64,000 nt of DNA from Marsupella aquatica. Lineage: Eukaryota; Marchantiophyta. Each line of letters opens with the position of its first letter. Positions within the stretch are counted from its first letter, which is position 1. The stretch covers positions 9,052,001 through 9,116,000 of the forward strand of contig OZ316899.1 in NCBI GenBank assembly GCA_973895155.1, written 5' to 3'. Below the pieces are notes generated by a model. That model had not been told where the DNA came from. It worked only from the letters and a program-made list of their open reading frames with translations, and did no database searches. This document shows, one piece after another, positions 1 to 11,266 of this stretch. A program made the translations under genes and the position numbers.

Positions 1-6
1 GGAACC

Positions 7-213
7 GTGAAGAAAATTTGGGTAATGCCCCAAAGATCCTTGGAAGCTATCGTAAGTGAAGCGGCCTACCGTCTTTGTGAACTGGTACAAGCAGCTATAG
101 CTAGGGTCATTGTAGCGTGCGAGGAAACAGTAAAAAAATTCCTTGCACGGGATCATTTTCTCCTTGGAATACCCAAAATTTGGCACGAAAACAACCTCGC
201 TAGCATAAAGTGA
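7..213 (+). CDS. Possible 3' exon or chance frame at the left edge
   Basis: A 68-codon open frame lies at the window edge. It begins with a non-ATG codon, so it could be the tail of a gene starting outside the window. Its last codons run into a half-site of the recurring TCGCTAGC motif, which elsewhere is noncoding. No domain is recognisable. Confidence 0.2.
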   Translation: MKKIWVMPQRSLEAIVSEAAYRLCELVQAAIARVIVACEETVKKFLARDHFLLGIPKIWHENNLASIK

Positions 214-1027
214 CTCTCGCTAGCCTAAAAGGAACCTTCTATTTCACCTATTTATTTAACTCCCGTTGGGTTTAAAAAGCGATCTCGACAATGCATTGGT
301 ACATATTAAGTATTCCCCGGACATGAACGGTTGTCGATGGCACCATAATTCAATATATAATTCCAACGTACATCAGGCCGATATATATTTCGTGCAAGAA
401 TGATGGGCAGAGTTGCACGAAATACTCCGTGCGGTCATGACCCACACGACAAGCACTCATTAGAAAGCACGAGTGTAAACAGTTGCAAGCACTACACCGG
501 ATCATATCATGACAGAATCCAACGTCCCCTTCCTCATGAGTGAAGCGTGAAACGCAAAACCATTTCAGAGGATCCGAGGCTCCCAAAATGCACTATATGT
601 CATTCGGACCTCTCGACTCATCTCCATTCCTAACAATGTTCTCATTATTTGACTTTCATCGTCTCCTCACTCTTTCGCGATCGTCTCCTCACTCTTTCGC
701 GATCGTCTTCGCATTGCAGAGTAATTTCAATCGAGCTTGTGTTGTCATATCCTCGGGCGAGGAGGGGATCTAGTGTTCTTGGCTGTGTCTCATTCTTGCA
801 AAGTTTTTGTCGCACAAGGAGATGTAAGTTTGATACCAGGAGACCTCTTCACAGCAAGTAGCGTTATTGTTAATGAGAAAGTTTGGTTTTCCCAGTTCTA
901 TTTTCCTTCTCATAGTTTTGCGCGTTTTGACTCGATGAGCTTGGATGTTTTGAAGGTGACTATTTCTATTTGGTAAACACATGTTGAGAAAGTAATCTGA
1001 TACACAGCAGCGTTTGTTACAGACAAA
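214..1027. other. Noncoding interval with a 22-bp tandem repeat
   Basis: No convincing gene is seen. Half-sites TCGCTAGC occur at 197-204 and 217-224. A 22-bp unit is repeated exactly twice at 660-703 (CTCACTCTTTCGCGAT core). The stretch just before 1028 is the likely 5' leader or promoter of the next gene, but no clear core promoter element stands out. Confidence 0.4.
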
Positions 1028-1456
1028 ATGGCAAAGAACGATGACTCTTCCGCTCCAAAAGCCAAATGGGTTCTGGAGGTCCGCCGCTACAACGCCAAAA
1101 CTGACGGCCCAATGGACTCGCCACCAAGCTCTCCTCTGGCAAGGAAGAGTGTACCCCCTCCGCTCAAGACTGGATCATCATCCAGTTGGGTCCCGCCTGT
1201 TGTCTGTGCTTCAACTCAGCAACCTGCACCGCCAAAGGAAACAACTTCAAGCGTTGTTTCTAGAGCACCAATGTCTTCTTGCACAAACGTATCCGTTTCA
1301 ATGGGAGTTTCAGAGAAGCGGAAGAGAGAGGAGGAGGAGTCTTATTGGAGGGACATCGACATACACAACTACTGGACATCCGATATCCTAGCTTCGTCCG
1401 ATTATGATACGGATTTGGACACAAATTTAGACGTCTACAAGGCAGCATCTACATGA
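1028..1456 (+). CDS. Small hypothetical protein, 142 aa, Ser/Pro-rich and polar
   Basis: The start ATG at 1028 has a good eukaryotic context (A at -3, G at +4). The protein is rich in Ser, Pro and Thr in its first two thirds, has a basic-acidic patch KRKREEEE around residues 97-104, and an Asp-rich tail. It looks largely disordered and may be nuclear. It has no recognisable domain. It is followed by motif-bearing noncoding DNA and then by the minus-strand transposase, so the two genes converge. It could be an exon of a larger gene. The open frame is intact, unlike most frames in this region. Confidence 0.45.
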   Translation: MAKNDDSSAPKAKWVLEVRRYNAKTDGPMDSPPSSPLARKSVPPPLKTGSSSSWVPPVVCASTQQPAPPKETTSSVVSRAPMSSCTNVSVSMGVSEKRKREEEESYWRDIDIHNYWTSDILASSDYDTDLDTNLDVYKAAST

Positions 1457-1975
1457 ATAGTACCCGAGACGACAATCACTCCGCGTTGCGAACCCCCGTA
1501 GTTTTACAGTTAATCTCTGTCAAGTCCGTGACCTTACAATGAAATGATCGGTAGGACACGGACATTTTGTCAGTTACAGATGTTTTGATAAATATTGGAC
1601 ACATATCTGAATAAAGATTCAAAAGTTTTTTCAATTTCATGAGTGCATACCTTGCTAGCGAGATCGCTAGTAAATATTGTCTACCGGTACTTGAGTGATT
1701 TCTGTTGTGGATGGCATGCAATCACTCCGTGTATGTTAAACTTTCACAGAAGTTTGGTTGAATTAAATCTTTATATGTGTTGTTAATTGTTAGCGACATC
1801 GCTAGTTAAAATAAGCAACATTTAGGACCCACACTTAATATACAGAAGGTCCTCACTAACATACCATCAGCATTCTTATTACTTGGAAAGTGTCCGTTGT
1901 TCAAGTTTTGAAACCTGGAATGTGACAAAAACAGGTACCCGTTAACGTCCACCTTAACGGATAAAAGAGATGGAC
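1457..1975. other. Noncoding interval between convergent genes, two palindromic motifs
   Basis: No gene is seen. Two copies of the 18-bp palindromic motif lie at 1654-1671 and 1789-1806. The stretch is AT-rich and would hold the 3' ends of the two flanking convergent genes. Confidence 0.5.
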
Positions 1976-4900
1976 TCAACTACTGTGTAATGGAATCAAA
2001 CTCCTCAATTCACCAACAGTCAGAATTGGCTGTTTCACAAGATCGTCTCTCTCTAGATTAAGCAAAAACTTATTTAAGTACACCCAGAGGAGATGTTTAC
2101 AAGACATGTAGGGTCTTCCTCGCATGTGCCTCTTGTAGAAGTCATCACAAGAGCAACAAGGGAAGCAGCACACTTGAACCCAGTAGTTGTGTGCAATTCT
2201 AGAGTCACTCTCGTGAGTAGCGATGAAATATTGCCATCCCCATCCGTTTCCTGTGCAAATCTTGTCACTTCCAATGACTCTCATCTGTTCGACAGTCGCA
2301 GATCGGATGCGTTTAAGAAGCTCCAGGGTGTTCTGGAAATGTTGCCGAACGCCTTTCCCATTCCGAGTCTTCAATCGACGATTTGGATAAGCAATGTCAA
2401 CCCTTTCGGGGAAGGCGTTCACATCAATTCGGAGGTCAAGACGACTTGCAGGAGAGAATGACCTGATTGGCGTCGCATCATAGTATAATAACCCTCTGAT
2501 TTGAAAGCCATTTTGAAGGAGAAAATCAATCTCTTCAGGGGTCAGCCTAGTTCCTCGTTGGACTTACAGTGCCTCAGGTGGTTGCGGGAGCTGGGCAAGA
2601 GTCCTTCTTCCACCTGTTTTATGGCACTTATTATTCAAACAGAAGTACAGAAGCTGACAATGTGGGGAGGACAACCTCAATCCGTGAATGGCCACACCAA
2701 CAACTCCAGTCTGGAATGCCTTATATCCAGTTTTCTTGATCAGATTACGACATTCTTCTCTACCAAAGACACTCCGATCCACTAGCCCATTGCACACAGG
2801 TCCACTCCCTTTCCCACTTCGTCTCAAATGCCAGGTCCCATACAAAACATCAACCTCTTCAATAAAAGGGATCCTTTGGGGGGCATCCCGAATCCGATCC
2901 TGACTATTTTGAGGAGATGGTATTTCTCCAACATCATTTGTAATCGATGTTCCTTCTACATCTGTTCCAGGGCTTCGTTCTTCACCATCATCTGAGATAT
3001 TGATAACTTCACGAGGGAGAGCATCTGTCTGGCGGGTGGGACTGTTTTCATTATCAGGAATACACGACGGTCCCCCAAGGTCAGAACCACTTCTGAAACT
3101 ACTGAATTCAGTGTACAGATTCCTTCTTTTCAAGCTTGACGGAGACGTTACTATACGCAATATTTTATCATGTCGATGAGAATCATTCTCATGAATAGAT
3201 GCGGAAGCATTACCCTTCCGTTTTCCTGACATTGTCCAAATATCCCCATGTAAAGGCTCTGTTCTATAGAACTCATACTTTCCAGAGGATTCAAATAGTA
3301 GATTGGATGCCTTCTCGTAGGCATCCAACGATCCCATCGTATCTGCATTGCGATAGGCCAACTCAAATATTGTAGGACCATTACCACGATGACATCCTTC
3401 CATATACGCGGTGAACGCGGCAATCTGTCCAACTGCTCAATTCTGATCAACTTCACATGCTTCCATCAAACCAATTCTCTTCTTCGGTTGGCACGATCGC
3501 ATTGAAGCATGAGAAGATTCAGATCCCGCACAGTTTGGCATCAAGGCAGACTCTTTTGCATTTTGTGTCTGCCACAGAATCAATGTTAGTCAATGTATTC
3601 AGGCTAGCGTCCTCGCTAGCAAAAAGCACAATAGTTACAGACTAGCTAGGGTTAAAACAATGATATTTAGGCTAGCAATCTCGTTGGCTTAAATGGATCA
3701 TAAATGATGGATAAAACTTACCACTCGAATAAAATTTCCCCATTGTCTCCATCGAACAACCCACCATGAAATCCAACCTTGAAGGGATTTGAGCTTTGAA
3801 GGATGACAATTCCCCTCTTTTCACCATTTCTGAATGTCGTCTGCAATTCTATACGCTTCGACGTAAGTTGGGGCAATCCTTAACTTCTCCCACATCTTAT
3901 AATGCTCTGCATGACACCCCTCCTTGATGCCATCCAATGTGTGTCTCCTCAGGGACTGAGAAAAATGGAAAGCATCGTTGTGCTCTTTCATAGGATTTCG
4001 AATACCACCAAAAAAAACTCGTCGTATAGCAATCCAACCAGCCTCTGCATTGTCGGCTTTGAATCCTCCAATAACAAGATTATGCACTCCATTCTCCGAT
4101 GCCACATCTACCATCAATTGCCATGCAGTTTCAAGGGACTCGGTGTCTTTGGCTCTCAACTCACAAGTAAAAATTGTACGCCCGGTAATTGTGGTCATAA
4201 ACATGTGCATTGAATGTCAACCATCCAGTAGTGATGCGATGCATCACGTCAAAACTGACCCAAGCACCTTCCAAAACTCCTCCAGACTCCATGCTCCGCA
4301 AAATGTCCACACCAGATCCAGGTCCATTTGTACTCATTTTGAATACATGCGCTCGATCATTCTTATTCCCTTGACCAGGAAAAAGGTACCTTTGCACAAA
4401 AGGGAAATTATTCCTTGACTGCATTTCACGAAGGGCATCAAGTTCTCCTTTTTTGGGATTATCCATCTTGATACTCCGGAGTATAGCTTGGAACTTGGGA
4501 GCAGTGGAAACCACACCTATGGAACTCCAGATTTCCATCTCTTCTTCTCTCAACAACTGAGATGATGATTCTGGATGCAAAAGTGAGACAAGGCTGCCAA
4601 TGGACTGGTTCCTCACATGTGCTGGAGTTGATACTGGATTCAATCTATGGACCCCTAAAACGACATCTTCCGCAGTCTTTCTCGTTGAACGAGATTTCCC
4701 CTTCCAAACTGGATGGTCATGGAATCCCATATGGACAGCCAACCTGGACATATGCATTGAAATGTGACTCTCCAAACCTGGCTTAGGGTACATGTACAAC
4801 AGTTTTGCCGGGCAATTTTGAATACAAAGCGGCCGCTCTTCACAGATCCACAGACTATGCCACCCTCACTCACGTGCTTCCCAAGACGGAAGATGTCAGT

Positions 4901-5029
4901 CAGTAATCCTTTCCCTCTAAACGAGCAAGCATTTTTCTCATTCGTATGCTTGAACTTCCGACATCCCAAATTCTGGCATTCATGTAGAGTAGGGTTTAAG
5001 GAAATATGAACTACTTTCCTCTTAAACAA
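1976..5029 (-). pseudogene. Mutator-like (MULE) transposase with SWIM zinc finger, decayed
   Basis: Read from 5029 down, the pieces are in the order of a MULE transposase. First comes an N-terminal Cys/His segment (HECQNLGC), then a HMGFHDHPV-type motif near 4710. The catalytic core has a first Asp in VSFDVMHRI (about 4240) and a second in GFKADNAEAG (about 4050), followed by an FHFSQSLRRH stretch. A helical region and a long acidic linker follow (3403-2570). The SWIM finger near 2100 has CSC, then CKHL. Most pieces share one frame. Breaks are frameshifts near 4790 and 4205, a TGA at 3821-3823 and a TAA at 2564-2566, after which the frame stays protein-like. A probable intron (donor GTAAGT near 3718) carries two palindromic motifs. 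The linker between core and SWIM is longer than usual, so two fused genes is an alternative. Confidence 0.72.
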
Positions 5030-7428
5030 CCAGAATTCGTTCTCGTTAAGAGCTTGTGAGACCTAAAAGATTGTATTAATATACTTTGAGATAGTTAAGC
5101 TAACCTATCTCAGATTTTAAGCCTTTACCGACATGCTTAGGTCAGGTGGAAGGAGTTTTTAATACATCCTTAGGTATTGCGATGTTTATATCATCAACAG
5201 TGCAATAATCAATTCTAAAAAATATAAGAAAACAACCAAAAGCCAGACGCGTAAATATAGAATTAGGCGAGCCTTAAATGTCTCATCTCCTCTTGCCACT
5301 TAGCAATCTATGACTAAGTTAGGCACGATTAAGAGTCAATAGAGAGTTTGACTAAATTAGGCTGATGCCTAAAGCTAATCCTTAAAGCCAACCATCTAAG
5401 AATTTGTAAAATATGCATATAAGATAGCCCGTATTAACTTTCTGGCCTATGTCAAGGCAAAGGTGGTACTGGTTACTCCGAACTAACTTATTCTTCTATT
5501 CAATCCTTCAGATTGCTCTTTTAGGACTACGCAATTTGTGAGTTCTCGTATGGTGCTTCTTCCACTAATACTTAATAAGCCATAAGTATTTCATAGTCAA
5601 CATGAATCTTTAGACCTTTGCATGGTCTCAGGCATGCATTTCCAGTCAGCCTAAAGGTTAACTATGACATTGCTAGTCACTTTTCATAGATTTTCTAGCA
5701 AGAATGGTCACACACTAATGTCCAAACACAAAGCATAGATCACCAAAATTATGAATCTATTACTTCTCTTCAAAGAAGGAGACTTTCAAAAGTGAAATGC
5801 AAGTCTGAGTAAATGGTGGAAACTTTCCCTCTTATATTTAGGGACAAGTCTCCTCTAAACAAAAGTTGAAGAGGTATGCCTCTTCAATTCCTAACCTAAG
5901 TGTAAAAGTAAAAAGTAATGCTAAAGTTTGAAACTAGACTATGAGATAAAGTGCTCAGCAAAAATTCAAAGTCTAATTCTTCCTATACTAAGTTTTATAG
6001 GGCTTCAAACACGAAACCGGATAAAAAACCGGGTGGGAAACCAGATGGGAAGCCGGTTCAACTTCCGGATGGAATAACTTTTTACTCTTCAGGAGTTGAA
6101 GTGTCAGGCTTCACCGATGTGGAGTCTACTGCTGGATCAATGGAGTTGAGAGGGTTTGGCATGAAAGTGATACCTCCAAAGGTAGTAGTAAAATAGGAAG
6201 CAAGTAGTACATTTCTTGGTTTCAAAGTGAAAGGTTTCCAAAAATGAGGTCTTGAGATAATGTCCATTGGTGTAAGTAAAATGTAGGAGTGCCAGAGTAA
6301 TAAGAATTTGACTATCGAGTCTCTCCATCTTCCAATGAATGGGTATATCTTTTCATAGTATCTTTTCATACTTATCCAACCATTTTGATTGGTTAAGGTC
6401 TTTAGCAATGGATCATGCTTCCTATTGGTCCAAAGTCAGACATCTTGAAGGTCAAATGGTGTGGAAACAACGCTTCAAAATCTTCATTCCATTATTTGTC
6501 CGGAAATCTCGGATATCTCTTGGTTGCACCGGTTGGAGTCTCATAATATTAAGTGGGTCATTTCGAGCCCATTTTCAGACTTCTTTATATATATCTTAAC
6601 TGCATTGGAAAGAGCTTTTCAACACATTTTACAGATCTTGATTTGGATAAATGGTTTGAGAGTTATGGTAATTTTTCTACCGGATAGTATGTCCAAACCG
6701 GATCAAAAACCGGCTCAAAAACCGGATGGAAACCGGTTCAAATTCCGGATGGAATAACTCCTCAATTTCCATCACTTAGTTGGTATAATTTTTTCCATGA
6801 ACTACTGGAAGGTGGGGTAACACAACCTTGATAAAAGATTGAGCTACTTGTTGCTGAAATGCACTGATTAATTCACCTTAGAATTAGCCGTCTAACTCAA
6901 ATTTGTGAAAAGTTGGACCTCAATTCCAAAGTTAAACCTTTGCTTGAGGGGTTGAAGTAGGTCTCTCCTCGCTATCAGATTTTCCCAATACCAATCCATT
7001 TATGGTTTTATTCCTCTTTCACTATTGAGTCGGATGAGGGACCATAACATCTTTATATGCACCTTGGCATGATTCAAGCTTAATATACTCACAGATGCTT
7101 AAATAGTCATTCAAGGTCCTCAACATGGTCATTGAAAACTATTTTTTTCACATAAGATAACTTTTCTATCCTTAAGGGCTTAACCCCTCTATTACAATTC
7201 AAGTATTCCAGCACATCGGACTTTCGAGACAGACCAATGGAACCTTGGCTTCAGGTTTGCAGACGTAGTGACAAGTTGAGTCCACGAATAGCCGTTGTTC
7301 TCTCGATCCATATCTTGAAGACCTCCTCCGCGTCCGGACTCTTTGATGGGAGGAAGTTCAAAAACAATGTTACCATTGTATGTCGATGGCTGACTAGGAA
7401 CCTGGCATTCCTTCCACTGATTCCCTCT
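5030..7428. other. Noncoding AT-rich block with two ACCGG-rich clusters
   Basis: No coding region is supported. Two related clusters rich in AACCGG lie at about 6016-6081 and 6697-6762. Both end in the same CCGGATGGAATAACT string, so they look like a local duplication. The block may be the remains of an inserted noncoding repeat that separates the transposase from the next minus-strand gene. I found no matching termini. Confidence 0.4.
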
Positions 7429-8082
7429 TCAAAATTGTGCAAGTTCACTCGCGCCACTTATATTGAGGAAAGCATCATAAGCACTCATCCGATACATTGT
7501 TGGCATGGTAAGCACATCCATTTTCTTGACCAATCCTCCGGGTTCCGAACCACCTCCTGACTTGGCTGACCCACAAGATGTGTCCTGCCTTACACTATCG
7601 GGAGATATTTCAATGATATCCGGGGCCATTTCTTTTGTAGGCGTTTCCAGATCGATCATACGAGTAGTCTCTTCTTCAGGAGGAGAATGCACATGGTCCA
7701 AAATGATTTCAGGAATGTCATCTTTACTCGACACAACCTCTACATGAGATCCAACCTTCAATGTCCAAACCCTGTTGGAAGTACTACTCTCTTCTCTCAA
7801 CTCGTGACTACGTGTTCCATTTTGACAATACAACTCAAACAACTTGCAGATGATATCACCATCTAGAAGTCCAAACCGAGTTGTAAGGAATGATTCTGTC
7901 ACTGTCACCTCCAATGAACCTGGTGTGCTAGTAAGCACAACTACATCTCCCGTCATTCTACGCTCCAAAACGACTTTGCAAGCCATCTCAATCGTCCCTG
8001 ACAAAATTTTAGATGACAACAAAAGAAGATGACTATGCTTAGGATCATCGATATGACCCTTATGATGAAGCTTTAATCTCAT
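7429..8082 (-). CDS. Hypothetical protein, 217 aa, unknown
   Basis: This is the longest open frame on the minus strand between the transposase and the ParB-like gene. The N-terminal half is mixed hydrophobic and charged, with segments such as CKVVLERRM and GLLDGDIICKLFELYC. Residues about 125-190 are acidic and Pro/Ser-rich (SPPEEETT, DIIEISPDS), and likely disordered. No family is recognised. The acidic linker resembles in style that of the neighbouring transposase, but I see no alignable homology. It lies head to head with the ParB-like gene across about 535 bp that probably holds both promoters. It could be one exon of a longer gene reaching below 7429. Confidence 0.45.
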   Translation of the reverse strand: MRLKLHHKGHIDDPKHSHLLLLSSKILSGTIEMACKVVLERRMTGDVVVLTSTPGSLEVTVTESFLTTRFGLLDGDIICKLFELYCQNGTRSHELREESSTSNRVWTLKVGSHVEVVSSKDDIPEIILDHVHSPPEEETTRMIDLETPTKEMAPDIIEISPDSVRQDTSCGSAKSGGGSEPGGLVKKMDVLTMPTMYRMSAYDAFLNISGASELAQF

Positions 8083-8617
8083 TTCATCCCAACGGAAACA
8101 ACCAATTGACCAAATTGTCAGAGAGTTTCCGTTGATGTGACCGTTGTTTTGTCTTTTACTACTTGTATCGTCGGAGTCCTCATGCTAGCAAGATCGCTAG
8201 CATATAACGACACGCTTTATGGATATATTTATAAAGATTTTCCTAGATTTTATGTAGATATAGACTACGGGTTTCAGGCCAGCAATCTCGCTAGCCAAAA
8301 AGTAATTTCAATGGTCTTTAATTTTACCGTTGGGATTCCGTTGATAATAGTCAACGGGTACCAAAATGTCAACGGTACAAACTACGACCGACACCTGTCC
8401 TATTTTGTATGGATTACATACTCCCGGTCGTGAGAGTTGTTCTTCGCATTTTCCCAAAAGTACAACTAGTGATCTCTGCCAGGAGATTTCTGTTATTCCT
8501 TCCTTGGATTCTACATCGTCTTCTGTATTCACGACTGTACCTCTTTATGACTTCAACTAGTCTTTGTAACAATCTGTACGGCTGTCCGATACTGATTGTT
8601 GTTGACGTTTGTCACTC
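8083..8617. promoter_or_regulatory. Probable divergent promoter region with two palindromic motifs
   Basis: The interval separates a minus-strand gene starting at 8082 from a plus-strand gene starting near 8618. It holds palindromic motifs at 8184-8201 and 8278-8295 and a TATAAAG at 8230-8236 between them, which may serve the plus strand. Several short CAACGG/CCGTTG repeats also occur here (about 8098-8145 and 8328-8375). Promoter function is inferred from position only. Confidence 0.4.
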
Positions 8618-9403
8618 ATGCTGGGGTTGCATCCTCTGGACAGGAACACTCTTCAGCAAAGTACACTCTTTGGCGAAGGGTTTTATTTCGTGGAGTTGTC
8701 GTTGCCTCCAGAGAGTATTTCTTCCAGAGGATCATTCCAGTCCAGGGAGTCAACTAGAAGAGAAACAAGGTCTACAGCAAACAAGAAGGTGCTAGCATCG
8801 AGATTGAAGACTCCAAGACGACCCAAGATGGTGACAGCAGTAGATGTTGTGGCATCGGTGTTTGATCCGAGCGCTTCGGAACCTTATACTATTGTCATAA
8901 ACCGTCATCTTTACTCTTTCAGAGTGAATGAGTTTGGTTTTTCTCTGGCTCCCCCTCGAATTCCACTCTGCAGGATGAGGAACATGCAAATTGTTCGATC
9001 TCTACAGAAGGATTCAACTGCGATAGACACACTGAAGTCCAAGTTCAGGACCCAGGGTTACATTGAAGATGCACCTCAGTTTTACGTACAGATGACCAAC
9101 AAGGATGGAGAGCTCCAATTGTGTACTGATGCGATCCGTGAAACTTGGGATGACATTTGGGTGCTGCAGAACGAGGAGTTCGAACACGAATGTGATTCCC
9201 ATGTATCTTTCCACGTCCTCAAAGACAAGATGTTCTTTGTTTTTGATGGAAACCATTGACTGTATTCTTGGACTCAGCTTGCAGAAGAGCATCCGGAAGA
9301 TACTAAGTACCATCCACGAGTTGTTTGCAAGATTTTTAAGGGTGATAAAAACTCATTTGTTCAGATCGAGTTGGCAATGCACGCATTGAACAGGTACAAT
9401 TTC
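8618..9403 (+). pseudogene. ParB-like (ParB/Srx fold) domain exon of a ParB-methyltransferase gene
   Basis: The open frame starts at ATG 8618; a second ATG at 8828 is possible. After a basic N-terminal region comes a domain of about 190 residues that ends in VFDGNH, a stop, then LYSWTQLA. This is the signature of the ParB/Srx nucleotide-binding fold, where DGNHR is followed by a helix. The conserved Arg position is the TGA at 9257-9259, one C-to-T change from CGA. The same frame stays open after the stop for about 48 codons and reaches a splice-like GTACAA after AACAG near 9403. ParB-like domains act as DNA-binding CTPases or nucleases, and in bacteria and phages are often joined to DNA methyltransferases. 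Assignment rests on this one motif plus the downstream methylase. Confidence 0.55.
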
Positions 9404-9523
9404 TAAGTATAACATTTTCTTGAAATTTGTGTTTCAGTTAATCACTTTCTGCTAGCGATCTCGCTAACATGAAAATTCTCTGGCAAGTTGACACAATGTC
9501 ACGTTGAAAACTCCTAGTTTTAG
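9404..9523 (+). other. Probable intron carrying a palindromic motif
   Basis: The interval lies between two open frames of the same gene. It begins GTACAA, ends TTTTAG, is T-rich, and contains GCTAGCGATCTCGCTAAC at 9451-9468. The splice phase between the two frames does not match perfectly, so one boundary may be off or a small indel has occurred. Confidence 0.45.
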
Positions 9524-9525
9524 AG

Positions 9526-10716
9526 GCCGAACGGGTCCAGAAGATTATGAACAACGACTTGTCAGTTTACAAGGATATCATCGATGCTGAGAATTACAAA
9601 CTTTTCCAGCAAAAGATGGCAAACGTGCGGAAGGAAGCTTGGTATTCCAAGAACATGACGCTGGATGCCTGCACTTATATTCTATCCGTTGCTAACATTG
9701 CATCTCAGACGGAAGACCTCAAGAAAAAGTTTGCTTTGAAGGAAGCTCAAGGGGAGCCCCTGTCGAAGGCCTCACAGGACTTAGCAATGCGGGAGATGAT
9801 GAAGGAGAAATTGGCTGATTGGAATGTGAAAGTTCCTAAGATCGGTCCATTACTGAATCCAGAATTTGGAGACTTTTTCAAGAAATGTGTAGAAATGCAT
9901 AACTACTGTGAGAATGAGAGAAAGGAGGCCCAAAGAACTAATGACAAAGGACGAGGAAATGTTTCTTGTGGTCTTGATCGAGCTTGGTTGTTCACAGGGG
10001 TGACGTCCTTATCCCCAGAACTCCGATGTACACTCCTAGAAGCGTAGTGTTGTCCAGAGCTTCGAAAGAAGTTCTTTCATCCTGGTCAATTTTCAGATAG
10101 TGAAACAAAGCTTTGGCTTCACCATTGGGCAGTGTGGGAGCAAGTCAAGTCAATTGCGTCTTCCCTCATGTCTGAAATTGTGTCTGAGGTTATGCCTACT
10201 ATCCCAGAGTCCCGGATCCTTAGTTCTTCAGAAAAGACCAAAGCTTCGCTCATCCTTGACATTGAGGAGGATTTTGAGGATTTCCAGACTTGTGTGAAGA
10301 CTCGTTTCTTCAAGCAGATTTGGCCTCCCAAGACAGGAGAGAAGATCGAGATTGCATTGTTTCGAAGGAGAGCAAAGAGATACACGTATCGATTTTTTGT
10401 AGACAGAGAAGTAGCAGACAAATTCTACTGGTGGTCCTACCCAGCTTGCTTCTCCCCATGGATTGCAGGAGTTAAAGAGGATCCTATAGGTGACAAATTT
10501 GGGGATTATTCTATGTTTCCTTGCGTGGGATGTGAGGCTCCGAGGAGAATGAGCGAGTGGGAGATTCTTCATTGTCCATGGTATTTGGACTCGGATAAGT
10601 GGTCTGTCACCTTTGACACTGCAGAGAAAGCCGCTCTTCATATGATCAATCATGGATTCCTTCCGGAGTCTTACATCCTGGAGTCCAAATTGGCACCCAC
10701 TGACGCTGAAGTTTAG
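9526..10716 (+). pseudogene. Middle segment of the ParB-methyltransferase gene, unknown domain
   Basis: One frame runs for about 397 codons, broken only by a TAG at 10045-10047 (CAG by one C-to-T change). Reading stays protein-like through the stop (PELRKKFFHPGQFSD follows). The first part is helical and charged (residues like KDIIDAENYKLFQQK). The second has an acidic patch (DIEEDFEDF), a basic segment (FRRRAKRYTYRFF) and an aromatic Cys-containing part (FPCVGCEAPRRMSEWE). I recognise no domain. By position it bridges the ParB-like domain and the methyltransferase, where bacterial fusions carry a linker or target-recognition region. Confidence 0.5.
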
Positions 10717-10934
10717 GGTGGTTGCGAGGCTATGGAAAAGGCTTGTCTTGGTGTAGCTGCAATAGTGGATAGGAGTCGGTCTTGAAAGCCAAGGAAAGGT
10801 GCAGTGAAAGACACATCCAAAGATGGGTCCCAAATATCGGGAAAGCCAAGTAAGTGTGTCAATGTTTTGCTTCATTTTCTTTTCACGATCTTATGTGTTT
10901 ATGAAGAGACAGATTCTAATAGCTATTTTTTTAC

Positions 10935-11252
10935 AGAGAGGAGGAAGGGTACTGCTTTTGAGAGTTTGAAGAGTGGGGCAGATGATGGAGAGGAACCTCA
11001 GTCCCAGATGTCAAGTAACAACAAAGAGCGTAGTGGATTTAGGAAGTATAAAGCATCTGAAACGAAAGAGGAATGTCCAGATTCTGTCGGATTTTGACGA
11101 TGATGAAGTTTCAGTTGCTCAAGGCGTCGCTCGGATGTGTGGGTTGAAGATGGATGGCCAGAGACATTTCCTTGCTTGCAGTAATTTGACCGACACTGCA
11201 AATTCTATCAGCGTAAAGAAAGTAAGGCCATCTTGGATGGGAGATGGAGATT
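10935..11252 (+). pseudogene. Linker segment before the methyltransferase, frame-shifted
   Basis: After a T-rich stretch ending TTTTTTTACAG (acceptor-like, to 10934), two overlapping frames share this region. One is Ser/Glu-rich (KSGADDGEEPQSQ), and the other takes over near 11090 (LSDFDDDEVSVAQGV). The second reads on to a Cys-containing stretch and WMGDGD. A single-base shift or a further small intron is needed to join them. No domain is recognised. The segment probably precedes the catalytic domain. Confidence 0.4.
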
Positions 11253-11266
11253 GATGGATTTCTGGG

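Noticed and set aside
9938-10130. An intron ending TTTTCAG near 10097 between two middle-segment frames
   Set aside because: Both frames are in phase and the intervening reading (PELRKKFFHPGQFSD) is protein-like, so a single TAG in one exon explains it better.
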